Positions 8,716 through 17,731 of a stretch of DNA of 64,000 bases are shown here, piece after piece. Under the pieces are notes generated by a model. That model was not told the DNA's origin, made no database searches, and saw only the letters and a program-made list of their open reading frames with translations. A program made the position numbers and the translations under genes. The stretch is taken from assembly GCA_964612485.1 (NCBI GenBank), contig CAZTFF010000020.1, positions 1 through 64,000 on the forward strand. The letters are read 5' to 3'. The DNA is from JAFGNV01 sp964612485. GTDB taxonomy: Bacteria; Chloroflexota; Anaerolineae; 4572-78; J111. Every line of letters begins with the position of its first letter. The stretch's first letter is position 1.

Positions 8716-9501
8716 TTATCCACGCTCCTTCTGCACATCTTTGGCTTCTTGCTGGGCCTGGGTTTGTAGCACGCGCTGCTGTTCCACCACGGCATCGCGG
8801 TGGGCCTGCTCGCCGCTGGGGTCATCGGCGCGAACGTCCAATTCATCCAGCAGCGGCTCTCGCCCGTACAGCAGCAGGGTATCGCCGGGTTTTACCTCAG
8901 ATTGGCCGCCCGGCGCGCCCACATAATTGCCGTTTTCCCGGTAAATGCCCAGCACAATGATGCCCTCATCCTGAAGGTCTAACTGGGCCAGGGTTTTGTC
9001 GGCCACCCAATCATCGGCATTGACTCTGAGTTCCACCACGCTGTATTCGCCGGTCAGGTGCAGCAAATTGGAATAATCGCGCACATCCAGGTGCTGCCAG
9101 TGGCGCAAGGCCCGGCTGATCAGGTTTGATAGATAACGGTCTACCCACTGGCTGGTGGCAATCCGCCACAGCGCCATTAACCCCGCGCCCAACAAAAACA
9201 AGCGGATAATAAAGACCCGGGTTTGATTGACATTGACAAAGGTCAGCACCAGCGACGAAATCGCCGTAACCACGCCGGCGTTGCCCAGCAGCATCAAAGT
9301 GGTCACAATGCGACGCCGGAGCGGGTGATTCACCACCTTTTCCGCCTCCTGGGTGGTAAACCCCACCCCGGTAAAAGCCGAACGGGCCTGAAAGCGGGCC
9401 GCCTGATGAGACAGCCCGGTCAGGCTCAAGGCAATGGCCGCAATGTGAGTGACCAATAACGAAACAATAATTACCACAAATAGTGAAACGAGGGCCAGCA
9501 A
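8716..9501 (-). CDS. Membrane protein with C-terminal TrkA-C (RCK_C) domain
   Basis: Protein of 261 aa. Two to three helices at the N-terminus (residues 1-25 and ~65-120) are followed by a cytoplasmic RCK_C-like domain (VVELRVNADDWVADKTLAQLDLQDEGIIVLGIYRENGNYVGAPGGQSEVKPGDTLLLYG). RCK_C domains sense ligands in potassium channels and antiporters. No selectivity filter was recognised, so the transported ion is unknown. TTG 9501 has AAGGAA about 8 nt upstream and lies about 28 nt after the predicted start of promoter copy 3. The Glu/Gln/Arg-rich tail is probably flexible. Confidence 0.8.
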   Translation of the reverse strand: MLALVSLFVVIIVSLLVTHIAAIALSLTGLSHQAARFQARSAFTGVGFTTQEAEKVVNHPLRRRIVTTLMLLGNAGVVTAISSLVLTFVNVNQTRVFIIRLFLLGAGLMALWRIATSQWVDRYLSNLISRALRHWQHLDVRDYSNLLHLTGEYSVVELRVNADDWVADKTLAQLDLQDEGIIVLGIYRENGNYVGAPGGQSEVKPGDTLLLYGREPLLDELDVRADDPSGEQAHRDAVVEQQRVLQTQAQQEAKDVQKERG

Positions 9502-9535
9502 AACACGTTCCTTTTCATTCCAATTCTTCAGTTTA

Positions 9536-9616
9536 AGTATATCACCGCATCCGGTGGGTCTCTACACTGACCTGGGCGATTTTTTTTCGCCTGAGTGAGC
9601 TATTCTTTTCTCACTC
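9536..9616 (-). promoter_or_regulatory. Island promoter copy 3 (TrkA-C/PolX operon)
   Basis: On the minus strand: inverted-repeat-like GAGTGAG-AAAAGA-ATAGCTC (9597-9616), element ATCGCCCAGGTCAGTGTAGAG (about 9560-9580), and -10 TATACT (9541-9536). It is divergent from copy 4 within the 330-bp spacer (9502-9831) between the TrkA-C and GAPDH genes. Confidence 0.78.
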
Positions 9617-9689
9617 TAACCACGCCCGCGAACCACCGAACTCATTCCAGTGGATAAGATCATTCATTCTGCTGAGTAAGATATGCGCC

Positions 9690-9791
9690 CTCACCCAACC
9701 GGGTGAGTATTTGAGCGCCATAAATAACTCTTTTCTTGTTTTCAAAATCACCCGTTTTAGTATAGGCAGGCTGCCGGATAGATGTTAGGAT
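9690..9791 (+). promoter_or_regulatory. Island promoter copy 4 (GAPDH)
   Basis: Perfect palindrome CTCACCC-AACC-GGGTGAG (9690-9707), half-conserved inverted repeat GAGC...ATAACTC (9713-9730), element ATCACCCGTTTTAGTATAGGCA split at 9747-9757 and 9758-9768, and -10 TAGGAT (9786-9791). The GAPDH ATG follows 41 nt later. Confidence 0.82.
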
Positions 9792-9831
9792 AAAAGGGAT
9801 ACGGAAAATAAAAATATTGAGGAGGCACATT

Positions 9832-10896
9832 ATGACCATAAACATAGCCATTAATGGCCTGGGCCGCATTGGCCGAGCCGCGCTCAAACTGACGCTTGAC
9901 ACGCCCGAATTGGAACTGGCCGCCGTCAATGATCTGGTTCCACCGGACAACCTGGCCTACTTGCTGCAATACGATACGGTTTACGGCCGTTACCAGAAAA
10001 AGGTGAGCCACGATGACGAGTTTTTGATCATCGACGACAAAAAAGTGCCGATTTTCAGCCACAAAGACCCGGCTGACCTGCCGTGGGACGAACTTGAGGT
10101 GGACACGGTTCTGGAATGCACCGGCGTTTTCCAAAAGCGGGAAGGGTTGGAAAAACATCTGCATGCCGGGGCCAAACGCGTGATCTTATCCGCGCCCGCC
10201 AAAGATGAGGAGGTTGTGACGATTGTGCATGGAGTTAACCAATCTCAAGATGGCGTTAACCAGGTTATTTCTTGCGCCAGTTGCACCACTAACTGCATAA
10301 CCCCGGTGATGGAAATTTTAGACCGCAGAATTGGGGTTAAAAAAGCGCTGATGACCACTATTCACGCCTACACCACCTCGCAAGGCATTGTTGACGGCCC
10401 CAGCAGCAAATTTCGGCGGGGGCGGGCCGGCGCGGCCAACCTGGTTCCCACCACCACCGGCGCAGCCGTGGCCACCACCAAAGCCCTACCCCATCTGAAA
10501 GGGCTGTTTGACGGAGCCGCCATCCGCGCCCCGGTACCGGTAGGGTCTATTGCCGATATTACGATAGTTACCGAAAAGGAAACCACCGTGGAAGACATCA
10601 ACAACATCTTCCGCGAAGAGGCCGGCAGCGAGCGGTACGAGAATGTTCTGGATGTGGTTGAAGACCCGATTGTCTCCTCCGACATCATCCAAAATCCTCG
10701 CGCCTCGATTGTGGATCTGAGCATGACCCAGGTGGTTGATGGCGACCTGGTGAAGGTGATGAGCTGGTATGATAACGAGTGGGGCTACGCCAACCAGATG
10801 ATCCGCGAAGCCATACGGATGGGGCGCGACGTTGAAGAACCCAACTCAATGGCAGAAAGAGAAACGTCTCGCTATGTAGAAGCCAGTTTTGGCTAA
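9832..10896 (+). CDS. gap: Type I glyceraldehyde-3-phosphate dehydrogenase
   Basis: Protein of 354 aa. The N-terminal NAD fold reads INIAINGLGRIGRAALK. The active-site motif SCASCTTNCITPV holds the catalytic Cys, and the catalytic His is in TIHAYT. The C-terminus carries the usual SWYDNEWGYANQM. It oxidises glyceraldehyde-3-phosphate in glycolysis. ATG 9832 follows GAGGAGG. It is monocistronic and directly behind promoter copy 4, which suggests control with the island's PfkB. The ~20-residue tail after the GYANQM motif is longer than usual. Confidence 0.95.
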   Translation: MTINIAINGLGRIGRAALKLTLDTPELELAAVNDLVPPDNLAYLLQYDTVYGRYQKKVSHDDEFLIIDDKKVPIFSHKDPADLPWDELEVDTVLECTGVFQKREGLEKHLHAGAKRVILSAPAKDEEVVTIVHGVNQSQDGVNQVISCASCTTNCITPVMEILDRRIGVKKALMTTIHAYTTSQGIVDGPSSKFRRGRAGAANLVPTTTGAAVATTKALPHLKGLFDGAAIRAPVPVGSIADITIVTEKETTVEDINNIFREEAGSERYENVLDVVEDPIVSSDIIQNPRASIVDLSMTQVVDGDLVKVMSWYDNEWGYANQMIREAIRMGRDVEEPNSMAERETSRYVEASFG

Positions 10897-10942
10897 GTGC
10901 AGGGGTTCATAAATCCGGGTTCTTGGCAACTGAAACAGGCAT

Positions 10943-11013
10943 GAGTCCGCGAAGGGACGCCAAGTTACGCTAAAAATTTCCCCGTGCGTGATTTCGCGTT
11001 CCTTCGCGGACTC
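10943..11013. repeat. Inverted repeat between GAPDH and DUF72 genes
   Basis: Perfect 13-bp arms GAGTCCGCGAAGG (10943-10955) and CCTTCGCGGACTC (11001-11013) around 45 bp. It may act as the gap terminator or be a dispersed REP-like element. A related but degenerate block occurs at 44705-44800. Confidence 0.55.
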
Positions 11014-11066
11014 TAAAAAATTGAAACATATTTATCTCATTCACTAGGAGTCAATGGACGCCCTTT

Positions 11067-11795
11067 ATGCCTTCCAAAATCCATATTGGCACTTCCGGCT
11101 GGCACTATAAGCACTGGCAGGGGCCGTTTTACCCCCAGGATTTGAAACCGGAAGAGTTTTTAGAATTCTATACCGGCCATATGCCAACGGTAGAAATCAA
11201 CAATACCTTTTACCAGCTTCCAGACGAATCTACCCTGGCCTTATGGCGAGATACCGTGCCGGAGAACTTTGTTTTTGCCGTCAAAGCCAGCCGCTATCTT
11301 ACGCATCTGAAAAAACTTAAAGACCCCGCACAACCGGCAACCAATTTTTTAGAAAGCATAACGCCCCTTGGCGATAAATTGGGGCCGGTTCTGTTTCAAT
11401 TACCGCCTCGCTGGCACTTCAACGAGGATCGGCTGGTACAATTTTTAGACACGTTGCCCTCCAAATACCGTTACAGTTTCGAGTTTAGAGACTCCAGTTG
11501 GTTCAATCCTAAAACCTATACCGCGCTCAAAAGGCATAATGCGGCCTTTTGTATCTACCACCTCAATGGCCGCGTCTCGCCCAAAGAGATAACGGCCAAT
11601 TTTGTTTATGCGAGACTACACGGCCCGGAAGCCCCCTACCAGGGCGATTATGATTCTCAAACCTTGCAGGGCTGGGCCGGCGCGTTTTCCAGTTGGGCCG
11701 ATCAAGGCAAAGAGATATTTTGTTATTTTGATAACGATCAGGCCGGTTATGCCGTAAAAAACGCCCTGGAACTACAGGCAATGCTGACCGATTGA
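11067..11795 (+). CDS. DUF72 family protein
   Basis: Protein of 242 aa beginning KIHIGTSGWHYKHWQGPFYP, the hallmark start of DUF72 (YecE-like), a TIM-barrel-like family of unknown biochemistry. Also seen are NNTFYQLP, FEFRDSSW and ARLHGPEAPYQGDYD. The length is normal. The best ribosome site (TAGGAG, 11045) is 16 nt away and also serves an overlapping 18-codon ORF at 11054, so translation may be coupled or weak. No island element lies upstream. Confidence 0.88.
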   Translation: MPSKIHIGTSGWHYKHWQGPFYPQDLKPEEFLEFYTGHMPTVEINNTFYQLPDESTLALWRDTVPENFVFAVKASRYLTHLKKLKDPAQPATNFLESITPLGDKLGPVLFQLPPRWHFNEDRLVQFLDTLPSKYRYSFEFRDSSWFNPKTYTALKRHNAAFCIYHLNGRVSPKEITANFVYARLHGPEAPYQGDYDSQTLQGWAGAFSSWADQGKEIFCYFDNDQAGYAVKNALELQAMLTD

Positions 11796-11820
11796 CAGCC
11801 CCCTCCCAACCGGCTATACT
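11792..11820 (+). promoter_or_regulatory. Consensus sigma-70-type promoter before histidine kinase
   Basis: TTGACA (11792-11797), 17 bp, TATACT (11815-11820). The -35 overlaps the DUF72 stop codon. A second candidate is the extended -10 TGATACAAT (11979-11987), whose upstream region holds the inverted repeat TTGTCT-N12-AGACAA (11942-11965), a possible operator. This 313-bp spacer lacks the island element, so the kinase appears to be controlled differently from the regulon. Confidence 0.65.
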
Positions 11821-12108
11821 AAAAAGAGAGTGTATGGCGCAAAATATCTTCAGGTGATACGCCGCGCGTTTTTGAATGATTCAAGCTTTTGGAACTTGCA
11901 AAAGCATACTTCCACTTCAGTTGAAACACACCCTTATCAAATTGTCTAACTTTACCTACAGACAAACAATGGTGATTCTGATACAATAAAAACAATGCAG
12001 AATTATCAGGGGCAAGCTGGACCTCGCATTTTTTCTGAACTGTTTCATTACTTTCCCCTAACAGAAATCTTTCAGTGATTGTCGATTAGACGGGAAATGG
12101 GGAAAATA

Positions 12109-13389
12109 ATGAACACTCGAATCATCCAACAATTTTCAGCGACTCAAAACTTCGGCAGCCACGGTACAATGACAACAATGGTCAATAAACCAACTCAAAA
12201 ATTAACCTCCTCCGGGCATACCACTTTATTTAACCTTATTTTGGACCAACTTACCTCTATTGTGGATCACAACGGGGCCTTAATTACCCTGCTGGATAAA
12301 GACGAGCTAATTGTGTTGGCCTATCGTGGCCCGCTGGCGGCCGCCGAGGTGATTGAATACCGGATGAGCCAGATCACGGAGTCGCCCTTTCGGCAGGCGT
12401 TACAACAACAGGCTCCGGCTGTTCTGGACGACATCTGGAATGGTTCCATAGAGCCGGCCACTCAGTCCTGGCTGGGAAAACCCCAAAATCATAGGATTTT
12501 TAATTCGTTTCATTCCCTGCTGTGTATTCCCGTTTTTACCCAAAAACAGGCAACGGGTTTGTTGATTTTAGGCCATCACGCACCCAATTATTTTTCTCAA
12601 CACAATAACAATAATCCCGCTTTGCTTGATTTTGCCCACACCATTGCCGAAGCGGTTGAATACAGCCACCTTTACCGGCTGGCCCACAACCTGGCCACCT
12701 TGGAAGAACGGGACCGGCTGGCCCAGGAGCTGCACGATAATGTGGCCCAATCCCTGGGGTACATCAACCTCCAACTAGCGGCGGTGAACGAAATGCTTTC
12801 CGGCGGCAAGATAGAAAAGGCTCAAGACAGTTTGCGCAGTATCAAACAGGTGGTGGGCGAAACCTATACCGATGTACGGGAAGAGATTTTTAATATGCGC
12901 TCCGCCGAGATGATCGGCCTGGGTTTTTTGCACACCCTGCGCGAATACATTACCAAATACAGCAAGTTCTATAACCTGGAAATCAAATTGGAAGTTAAAG
13001 TTGATGAAACGCTGCTGGATTTTCCCACCTCGGTAGAAACGCAGGTCATCCGCATCATTCAAGAGGCGCTTATCAATGTACGCAAACACGCGGGCGTTGA
13101 CGAAGCTCTGATCCGCATTCAGGCCGAAGATAACCGGTTTGCCATTATAATCGAAGACCGGGGCCACGGCTTTAGCGATGAACCGCCCCTCAAACCGGAC
13201 GGAAAATCAGGCTTTGGCCTGCAAATTATGGCCGAAAGGGCCGAAAGCGTGGGAGGATTGTTACAAATCGATACGCCTGCCCACGGTGGCACCAAAGTGA
13301 TCATCTGGCTGCCGGTTAGTCTCAGCACCCAACTTGAAGATAACGAAGAGGTTGAGAACACCAACCTCATTCGGGAATACAAGAGCTAG
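12109..13389 (+). CDS. GAF-domain sensor histidine kinase (NarX/DevS-like)
   Basis: Protein of 426 aa with no membrane span, so probably cytoplasmic. A GAF sensor (about 40-185) is followed by a HisKA_3 dimer/phosphoacceptor segment (LEERDRLAQELHDNVAQSLG, His209) and an HATPase (N-box QEALINVRKHA near 320; EDRGHGF; GFGLQIMAERAESVGG). HisKA_3 kinases pair with NarL/LuxR-type response regulators. One such regulator lies at 27112-27777, with no kinase next to it, so this is its best local partner (inference). Cofactor ligands in the GAF cannot be assigned. ATG 12109 follows GGGGAA; an ATG at 12097 is also possible. Confidence 0.9.
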   Translation: MNTRIIQQFSATQNFGSHGTMTTMVNKPTQKLTSSGHTTLFNLILDQLTSIVDHNGALITLLDKDELIVLAYRGPLAAAEVIEYRMSQITESPFRQALQQQAPAVLDDIWNGSIEPATQSWLGKPQNHRIFNSFHSLLCIPVFTQKQATGLLILGHHAPNYFSQHNNNNPALLDFAHTIAEAVEYSHLYRLAHNLATLEERDRLAQELHDNVAQSLGYINLQLAAVNEMLSGGKIEKAQDSLRSIKQVVGETYTDVREEIFNMRSAEMIGLGFLHTLREYITKYSKFYNLEIKLEVKVDETLLDFPTSVETQVIRIIQEALINVRKHAGVDEALIRIQAEDNRFAIIIEDRGHGFSDEPPLKPDGKSGFGLQIMAERAESVGGLLQIDTPAHGGTKVIIWLPVSLSTQLEDNEEVENTNLIREYKS

Positions 13390-13403
13390 GGAATACAGAA
13401 TCA

Positions 13404-13441
13404 CAAAACGCCCGGCTACAATGGTGTAGCCGGGCGTTTTG
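13404..13441. terminator. Bidirectional terminator, kinase / baeRF3
   Basis: AAAACGCCCGGCTAC pairs with GTAGCCGGGCGTTTT around a short ATGGT loop, with A and T tracts on each side. It serves both convergent genes. Confidence 0.9.
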
Positions 13442-13452
13442 TTTGCCTGCGA

Positions 13453-14610
13453 TCAGTACCTAAATACAGCCGCCATGGGCGCGTCTGCGGGCATATCCGC
13501 AGAATCCACCACATAGACATCGCCATCTTTCAGAAAGGTCTGAACCGCCGCTGCATCCAGCAAATCTTCATTATCTGGTTTAGATTCGGCCTCCAACTCA
13601 AGGGTATCGGTATCAGGATCAAACCGGCCCCATTGTTGGTGCCCCACTGCCACAAACAACGTTTTTACCCGCCCATAATAGGCGGCGGGAACAATGGCCC
13701 GCACATCGGCGGCGGCCTGCTCCGTATGGACCAACTGCCGGTATTCCTCTTTGGCTTCCTGCTGGTTCTTTTCAAATGCGGGCTGCAAAACGGCCATGGC
13801 CTGTTGGTGCAGCTGGCCGGGTTTCATCGCCTCCGGGTTGCCGAAGATACCCTTCTCTGCCACGTGCGGATAGGTATTGATCTCCTGATAAATAGGATGC
13901 AAAAAATCAACCCCGGCCACCACCATTGGCGACGTTTCTTCGTGCAGAACCGGCTGCAAACTCCGGTCTATTTTCTGAAAATAGCGAACCAGCACATCCC
14001 GATTATCATCCTGACCCACCCCGTGGCCGTGAAACATAGCTGCTCTGTCGCCGCGCCCGGCAGGCGTTGACGTGCTGGTATGGAACTGCTGCTGCTTTTG
14101 AGGATACTCGTACCACAGCGCTTCTTCCAGGCTGGCCGGCATATCGTCTACGTGTAGCTCCCGCAGCCCATCCACCGAACCCCGCCAAAGTTTGACCTCG
14201 TTCTGGCTCAGGGCCAACACATAAAAACGGCCATCCATGCTGATCAACGGAATCAATGGCTTTAGATACGGGCGCTTTGAAATAACAACCATTTCCTCAA
14301 AATTCACCGGCGAGTGGTAAAAACGCAGCATATCGGTTGAACGGTAAACGGCCAATCCATGCTGCTGATCCTGCCAGAAATCGAAATCATCAACCAGTTC
14401 ACGGACAGGCTGCAAAAGCTGGTTGACCTCCTTTTTACGCGCGCCTCTTTCATTTAATTGGGATTCCGCCTCTGCCACCAGATTTTTCAACCGGATGGGA
14501 TTTTGTTGAACGTCCGCGCCTTTTTTTTCGGTGGGCAAAAAGATAGAAACAATTTGCCCGTTTTGATGTTCTACCAATTTTGTTAATTCGTCTTTGCTTA
14601 AATCGCTCAT
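13453..14610 (-). CDS. Bacterial archaeo-eukaryotic release-factor-like protein (baeRF family 3)
   Basis: Protein of 385 aa. The start LVEHQNGQIVSIFLPTEKKGADVQQNPIRLKNLVAEAE and the terminal AVFRY match the baeRF3 group, distant relatives of eRF1/Pelota thought to act at the ribosome under stress. No GGQ motif is present. Third gene of coiled-coil, pfkB, baeRF3. ATG 14610 is chosen. A GAGGAGG lies 26 nt upstream, separated from the ATG by the short palindrome TCACGCC-T-GGCGTGA, which could bring the two together if folded. The alternative TTG at 14649 starts at the ribosome site itself. Confidence 0.8.
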   Translation of the reverse strand: MSDLSKDELTKLVEHQNGQIVSIFLPTEKKGADVQQNPIRLKNLVAEAESQLNERGARKKEVNQLLQPVRELVDDFDFWQDQQHGLAVYRSTDMLRFYHSPVNFEEMVVISKRPYLKPLIPLISMDGRFYVLALSQNEVKLWRGSVDGLRELHVDDMPASLEEALWYEYPQKQQQFHTSTSTPAGRGDRAAMFHGHGVGQDDNRDVLVRYFQKIDRSLQPVLHEETSPMVVAGVDFLHPIYQEINTYPHVAEKGIFGNPEAMKPGQLHQQAMAVLQPAFEKNQQEAKEEYRQLVHTEQAAADVRAIVPAAYYGRVKTLFVAVGHQQWGRFDPDTDTLELEAESKPDNEDLLDAAAVQTFLKDGDVYVVDSADMPADAPMAAVFRY

Positions 14611-14654
14611 ATGATTCTCACGCCAGGCGTGATTTCGATACCTCCTCAAAGATT

Positions 14655-15590
14655 TTACTGCTTCTGCATGGTTTTATAGAGTTGTTGGGTATCATCCGAA
14701 CGGCATAGTTCGGTGCCGGGGGTGGTAACCGCGGCTGCGCCGGCGGCAACGCCAAACATCACCGCATCTCTAACATTTTTTCCCTGAGCCAGGCTTAATA
14801 CCAGCCCGGCTACCATACTATCGCCCGCGCCGACCTTACTTTTGATTGAAACGGTGGGCGCGCGCAATCGTTCGCGCGTTTGCCTGGTGGCCCATAATAC
14901 CCCGGCTGCGCCCAATGATACTACCACAATCTGGCTTTGGCCTTGCTCAACCACTTTCATAATAGCGGCTTCTTGTTCATCTTCTTGCGTTAGCCGGCTG
15001 TTGACCAGGTGCCTGAACTCTCGCAGGTTGGGCTTGATGAGATAAACACCCTCTTCCAGAGCTAATTGCATCGCATCGACGGTTGATGAATCCAGGATCA
15101 ACCGGCAGCCGGCTTTTTGCGTCCATCGCGCCAACCGGGCAAAAAAATCGGTGGGCACGCCGTCGGGCAAACTGCCACTGGCCACCACATAATCCGGTAG
15201 GGGGTCCAGAGCAGCCATAGCATCTAAAGTTTGCTGCCATTCTTCCGCGGTAACGGTTGGAGCGGGCAGGTTAAATCGATACTGCTGGCCGGTTGAGGTT
15301 TCGCTCACCTTTAGCCCTTCCCGGCTCCAGCCGTTGATAGAGATTTTGTGGTGGTCAAGCCCCTCCTCGGCAATCAACCTTTCCAGAATTTCCCCAATAG
15401 GGCCGCCGGCCAGATAGAAAGCCTGGCTGGTCCCGTGCAAATTTTTTATGGCCCGCGAAACATTGATTCCGCCGCCGCCCGGCTCATACTGAACCGAATC
15501 GCAACGCAATTTTCGCTCGGATACCACGTAGTCTATGCTGGCGCTTTTATCCAGCGTGGGGTTCATCGTTAGCGTAACAATTTTTTGCAT
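14655..15590 (-). CDS. pfkB: 6-phosphofructokinase, PfkB type
   Basis: Protein of 311 aa, close in pattern to E. coli PfkB throughout: TLTMNPTLDKSASID, KLRCDSVQYEPGGGGINVSRAI, VASGSLPDGVP, LIKPNLREFRHLVNSRLTQ, VVVSLGAAGVL and the catalytic signature VGAGDSMVAGLVL near residue 250. It phosphorylates fructose-6-phosphate (or a related sugar phosphate) in the cytoplasm. It lies between the coiled-coil gene and baeRF3 behind promoter copy 5. A PfkB kinase is also a member of the mycobacterial DosR regulon. Confidence 0.9.
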   Translation of the reverse strand: MQKIVTLTMNPTLDKSASIDYVVSERKLRCDSVQYEPGGGGINVSRAIKNLHGTSQAFYLAGGPIGEILERLIAEEGLDHHKISINGWSREGLKVSETSTGQQYRFNLPAPTVTAEEWQQTLDAMAALDPLPDYVVASGSLPDGVPTDFFARLARWTQKAGCRLILDSSTVDAMQLALEEGVYLIKPNLREFRHLVNSRLTQEDEQEAAIMKVVEQGQSQIVVVSLGAAGVLWATRQTRERLRAPTVSIKSKVGAGDSMVAGLVLSLAQGKNVRDAVMFGVAAGAAAVTTPGTELCRSDDTQQLYKTMQKQ

Positions 15591-15614
15591 GATCTCCCGA
15601 TAAGGAACGTTGTT

Positions 15615-15929
15615 TTACCTTAATGCCCTTTCGCGGCTTTTTTTCAATTGTTCCTGGACCTGCTCGAATTCTTCCTGAAATTTGATCATCAGGCTGCCCG
15701 CGCTTAACTTGATGGTTTCCCAGGTGTCATCGCCGGCCTTTTTGATCTCTTTCAGCTTCTGGGCAATCTCTTCGCGCTTCACCGACAGCTCTTCCAATTT
15801 CCGGTAATAATCAATTTTGGCGTCGGCCTCAAGTTCTTCACCTTGCGCCTTCAGTTTATCGATTTCAGCATTCCACTGGTCTAATTGTGCTTCCAATTTC
15901 TGTTGATACAATTCTTTTTCGGTTGCCAT
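15615..15929 (-). CDS. Small coiled-coil protein of unknown function
   Basis: Protein of 104 aa, highly charged and almost entirely predicted helix with heptad character (LEAQLDQWNAEIDKLKAQGEELEADAKIDYYRKLEELSVKREEIAQKLKEIK). No signal or membrane segment. Similar small coiled-coil proteins occur in stress islands, but no function is assigned. ATG 15929 follows AAGGAG with good spacing. It is the first gene after promoter copy 5. Confidence 0.75.
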   Translation of the reverse strand: MATEKELYQQKLEAQLDQWNAEIDKLKAQGEELEADAKIDYYRKLEELSVKREEIAQKLKEIKKAGDDTWETIKLSAGSLMIKFQEEFEQVQEQLKKSRERALR

Positions 15930-15979
15930 AAGTAATCTCCTTATAAAAATTTGATGATGATATTGCCATCTATGCCTTT

Positions 15980-16058
15980 ATGCTATCATTTCTCCCCGGC
16001 TTTTACTACACTAATCCGAGCGATTTTTACCCCCTGACAAGAGCTATTTTTAATCATC
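15980..16058 (-). promoter_or_regulatory. Island promoter copy 5 (coiled-coil/pfkB/baeRF3 operon)
   Basis: On the minus strand: GATGATT-AAAA-ATAGCTC (16041-16058), element ATCGCTCGGATTAGTGTAG (16006-16024), 16 bp from the -35-like end, -10 TAGCAT (15985-15980). It is divergent from copy 6 within the 374-bp spacer 15930-16303. The left arm of the inverted repeat is degenerate. Confidence 0.75.
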
Positions 16059-16141
16059 CGGTTGTCACGCTGCCCTCCCCCAACCGGATAAAAAAACAAC
16101 TGCCCGGATGATACGATCAGGCGATTTTTCCTATCAAATTT

Positions 16142-16254
16142 ATCGCCCAACTGGGCGATAACCACCGGACGATTGGGCTATGTAAAATAACTCCCATCTG
16201 GCTGCAATATCACCCAATCTAGTATAGGCAAATCAACTTCAAAAATGATAAGAT
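16142..16254 (+). promoter_or_regulatory. Island promoter copy 6 (sucrose-type operon)
   Basis: Palindrome ATCGCCCA-AC-TGGGCGAT (16142-16159), then 15 bp, inverted repeat GGGCTAT-GTAAA-ATAACTC (16175-16193), 15 bp, element ATCACCCAATCTAGTATAGGCA split at 16209-16219 and 16220-16230, 17 bp, -10 TAAGAT (16249-16254). It is the clearest three-module copy. The gene starts about 43 nt after the predicted +1. Confidence 0.87.
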
Positions 16255-16303
16255 AGAGGTGATATTTTCCACGCGCTCCACTCACAAATAAGAAAGGTAA
16301 GCT

Positions 16304-17731
16304 ATGAGCAACGATTTCATTAACTCGATAAAAATCCATCGTGATTTTTTGGGTTCTGAGCGCAAACACGTGCTGATGATCACCAACCACGGCCTCCACC
16401 AGTGGAGAATTGTGCCGGGCTTGCCCGATACCGGCGGGCAGAACGTTTTTGTCAACCAATTTACCAAAGCCCTGGTTGAGCGAGGCTTTAAAGTGACCAT
16501 CGCCAACCGGGGCGGCTACCCCCACCCCACCACCGATGAAATGCGCCAGGGTATCCGCTACAAAAATAAACACCAGCGCATTGTTTACCTGGAAGACGAC
16601 ACCAAGAAGTTTATCCGCAAAGAAGATATGGTGGAACAAATCCCCCAACTGGTGGAATCGCTCAAAACATTTTTGGGTAATATCGGCGATTGGGTTGATT
16701 TGATCATTTCTCATTATTGGGACGGCGCCAAAATTGGCGTGGAATATAACCGTGAGAAACAAAACGCCATCAAACATATCTGGGTGCCCCATTCGCTGGG
16801 CGCCATCAAAAAAGAAAACGTCAGCCGGGACAAATGGGCCAATTTGCGTATTGATGAACGCATCGAGATTGAAAAAAGCATGATCGATGAACTCGACGGC
16901 ATTGCCGCCACCTCATCGGCAATTTCCGAATCGCTTCAAGAGGATTATGGTTACAACGGCCCGCACCTCTTTTTGCCCTCCTGCATTGATACCGACCGCT
17001 ACCACCCGCGAGACGTAGCCGGCGATCACGAGGTATGGGAGTTTTTGAGCGAGCGAACCGGCCTGACGGAAGAAGAGATCCAACTGCGAAAAATCATCAC
17101 CGAAATCAGCCGCACCGATACCACCAAACGCAAAAACGTGCTCATTAAAGCCTTTGCCCAAGTTAGGGGCCAGTTGTCGGATACACTGCTGATCATTTCG
17201 ATTGATGACAGCGCCGGCGAGCTGGCCGAAGACCTCAAACAGTTGATCAGCGATCTGGAACTTGATGACCACGTAGCCGTGGTTGGCTACATTTGGGACC
17301 TGCTGCCCACGGTCTACGCTATTTCCGATATTTATTGCACGCCCTCGGTGATGGAAGGCTTTGGCATGTCGGCGCAGGAGGCCACAGCTACCAAAGTGCC
17401 GGTTGTATCCAGCCCGCGGGTGCCGTTTGTAACCGAATATTTGCAGGGTGAAAATGTTAAAAAAATATGGTACGATAAAGATAAGCAGGCGGAGCCCCTG
17501 CGACAGGGGTGCGGCTCCATTGTTGTCCCTGTGGATGATGTGGATGGTTTTGCCCACGCCCTGAAGTTGCTGCTGGAAGATGATGATCTCCGCCGCAAAC
17601 TGGGTAAAACAGCCTACGAAGTCACCATCCCCTACTTTAGCTGGGGGCGCGTGGTTGATGAATTTTTAGACAAAATTGATGTTACCGCCGAACGAGAAAA
17701 AGAACATACCAAAAGCGAGGTGTATGGATGA
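16304..17731 (+). CDS. GT4 glycosyltransferase, sucrose-phosphate synthase-like
   Basis: Protein of 475 aa. The N-terminal acceptor domain has GLPDTGGQNVFVNQFTKALVERG, the sucrose-synthase/SPS signature. The C-terminal GT-B domain has PSVMEGFGMSAQEA with the E-x7-E nucleotide-sugar motif. SPS joins NDP-glucose to fructose-6-phosphate. The next gene is a sucrose-phosphate phosphatase-like HAD protein overlapping by ATGA, which supports sucrose (or a related disaccharide) synthesis as compatible solute. The N-terminal ~470 residues of the fusion at 18698 are a close paralogue. It is driven by promoter copy 6. Confidence 0.85.
   Translation: MSNDFINSIKIHRDFLGSERKHVLMITNHGLHQWRIVPGLPDTGGQNVFVNQFTKALVERGFKVTIANRGGYPHPTTDEMRQGIRYKNKHQRIVYLEDDTKKFIRKEDMVEQIPQLVESLKTFLGNIGDWVDLIISHYWDGAKIGVEYNREKQNAIKHIWVPHSLGAIKKENVSRDKWANLRIDERIEIEKSMIDELDGIAATSSAISESLQEDYGYNGPHLFLPSCIDTDRYHPRDVAGDHEVWEFLSERTGLTEEEIQLRKIITEISRTDTTKRKNVLIKAFAQVRGQLSDTLLIISIDDSAGELAEDLKQLISDLELDDHVAVVGYIWDLLPTVYAISDIYCTPSVMEGFGMSAQEATATKVPVVSSPRVPFVTEYLQGENVKKIWYDKDKQAEPLRQGCGSIVVPVDDVDGFAHALKLLLEDDDLRRKLGKTAYEVTIPYFSWGRVVDEFLDKIDVTAEREKEHTKSEVYG

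Noticed and set aside
11792..11987. Fourteenth island promoter before the histidine kinase
   Set aside because: The spacer has good -10 sites but neither the 22-bp element nor the GAGYTAT repeat.
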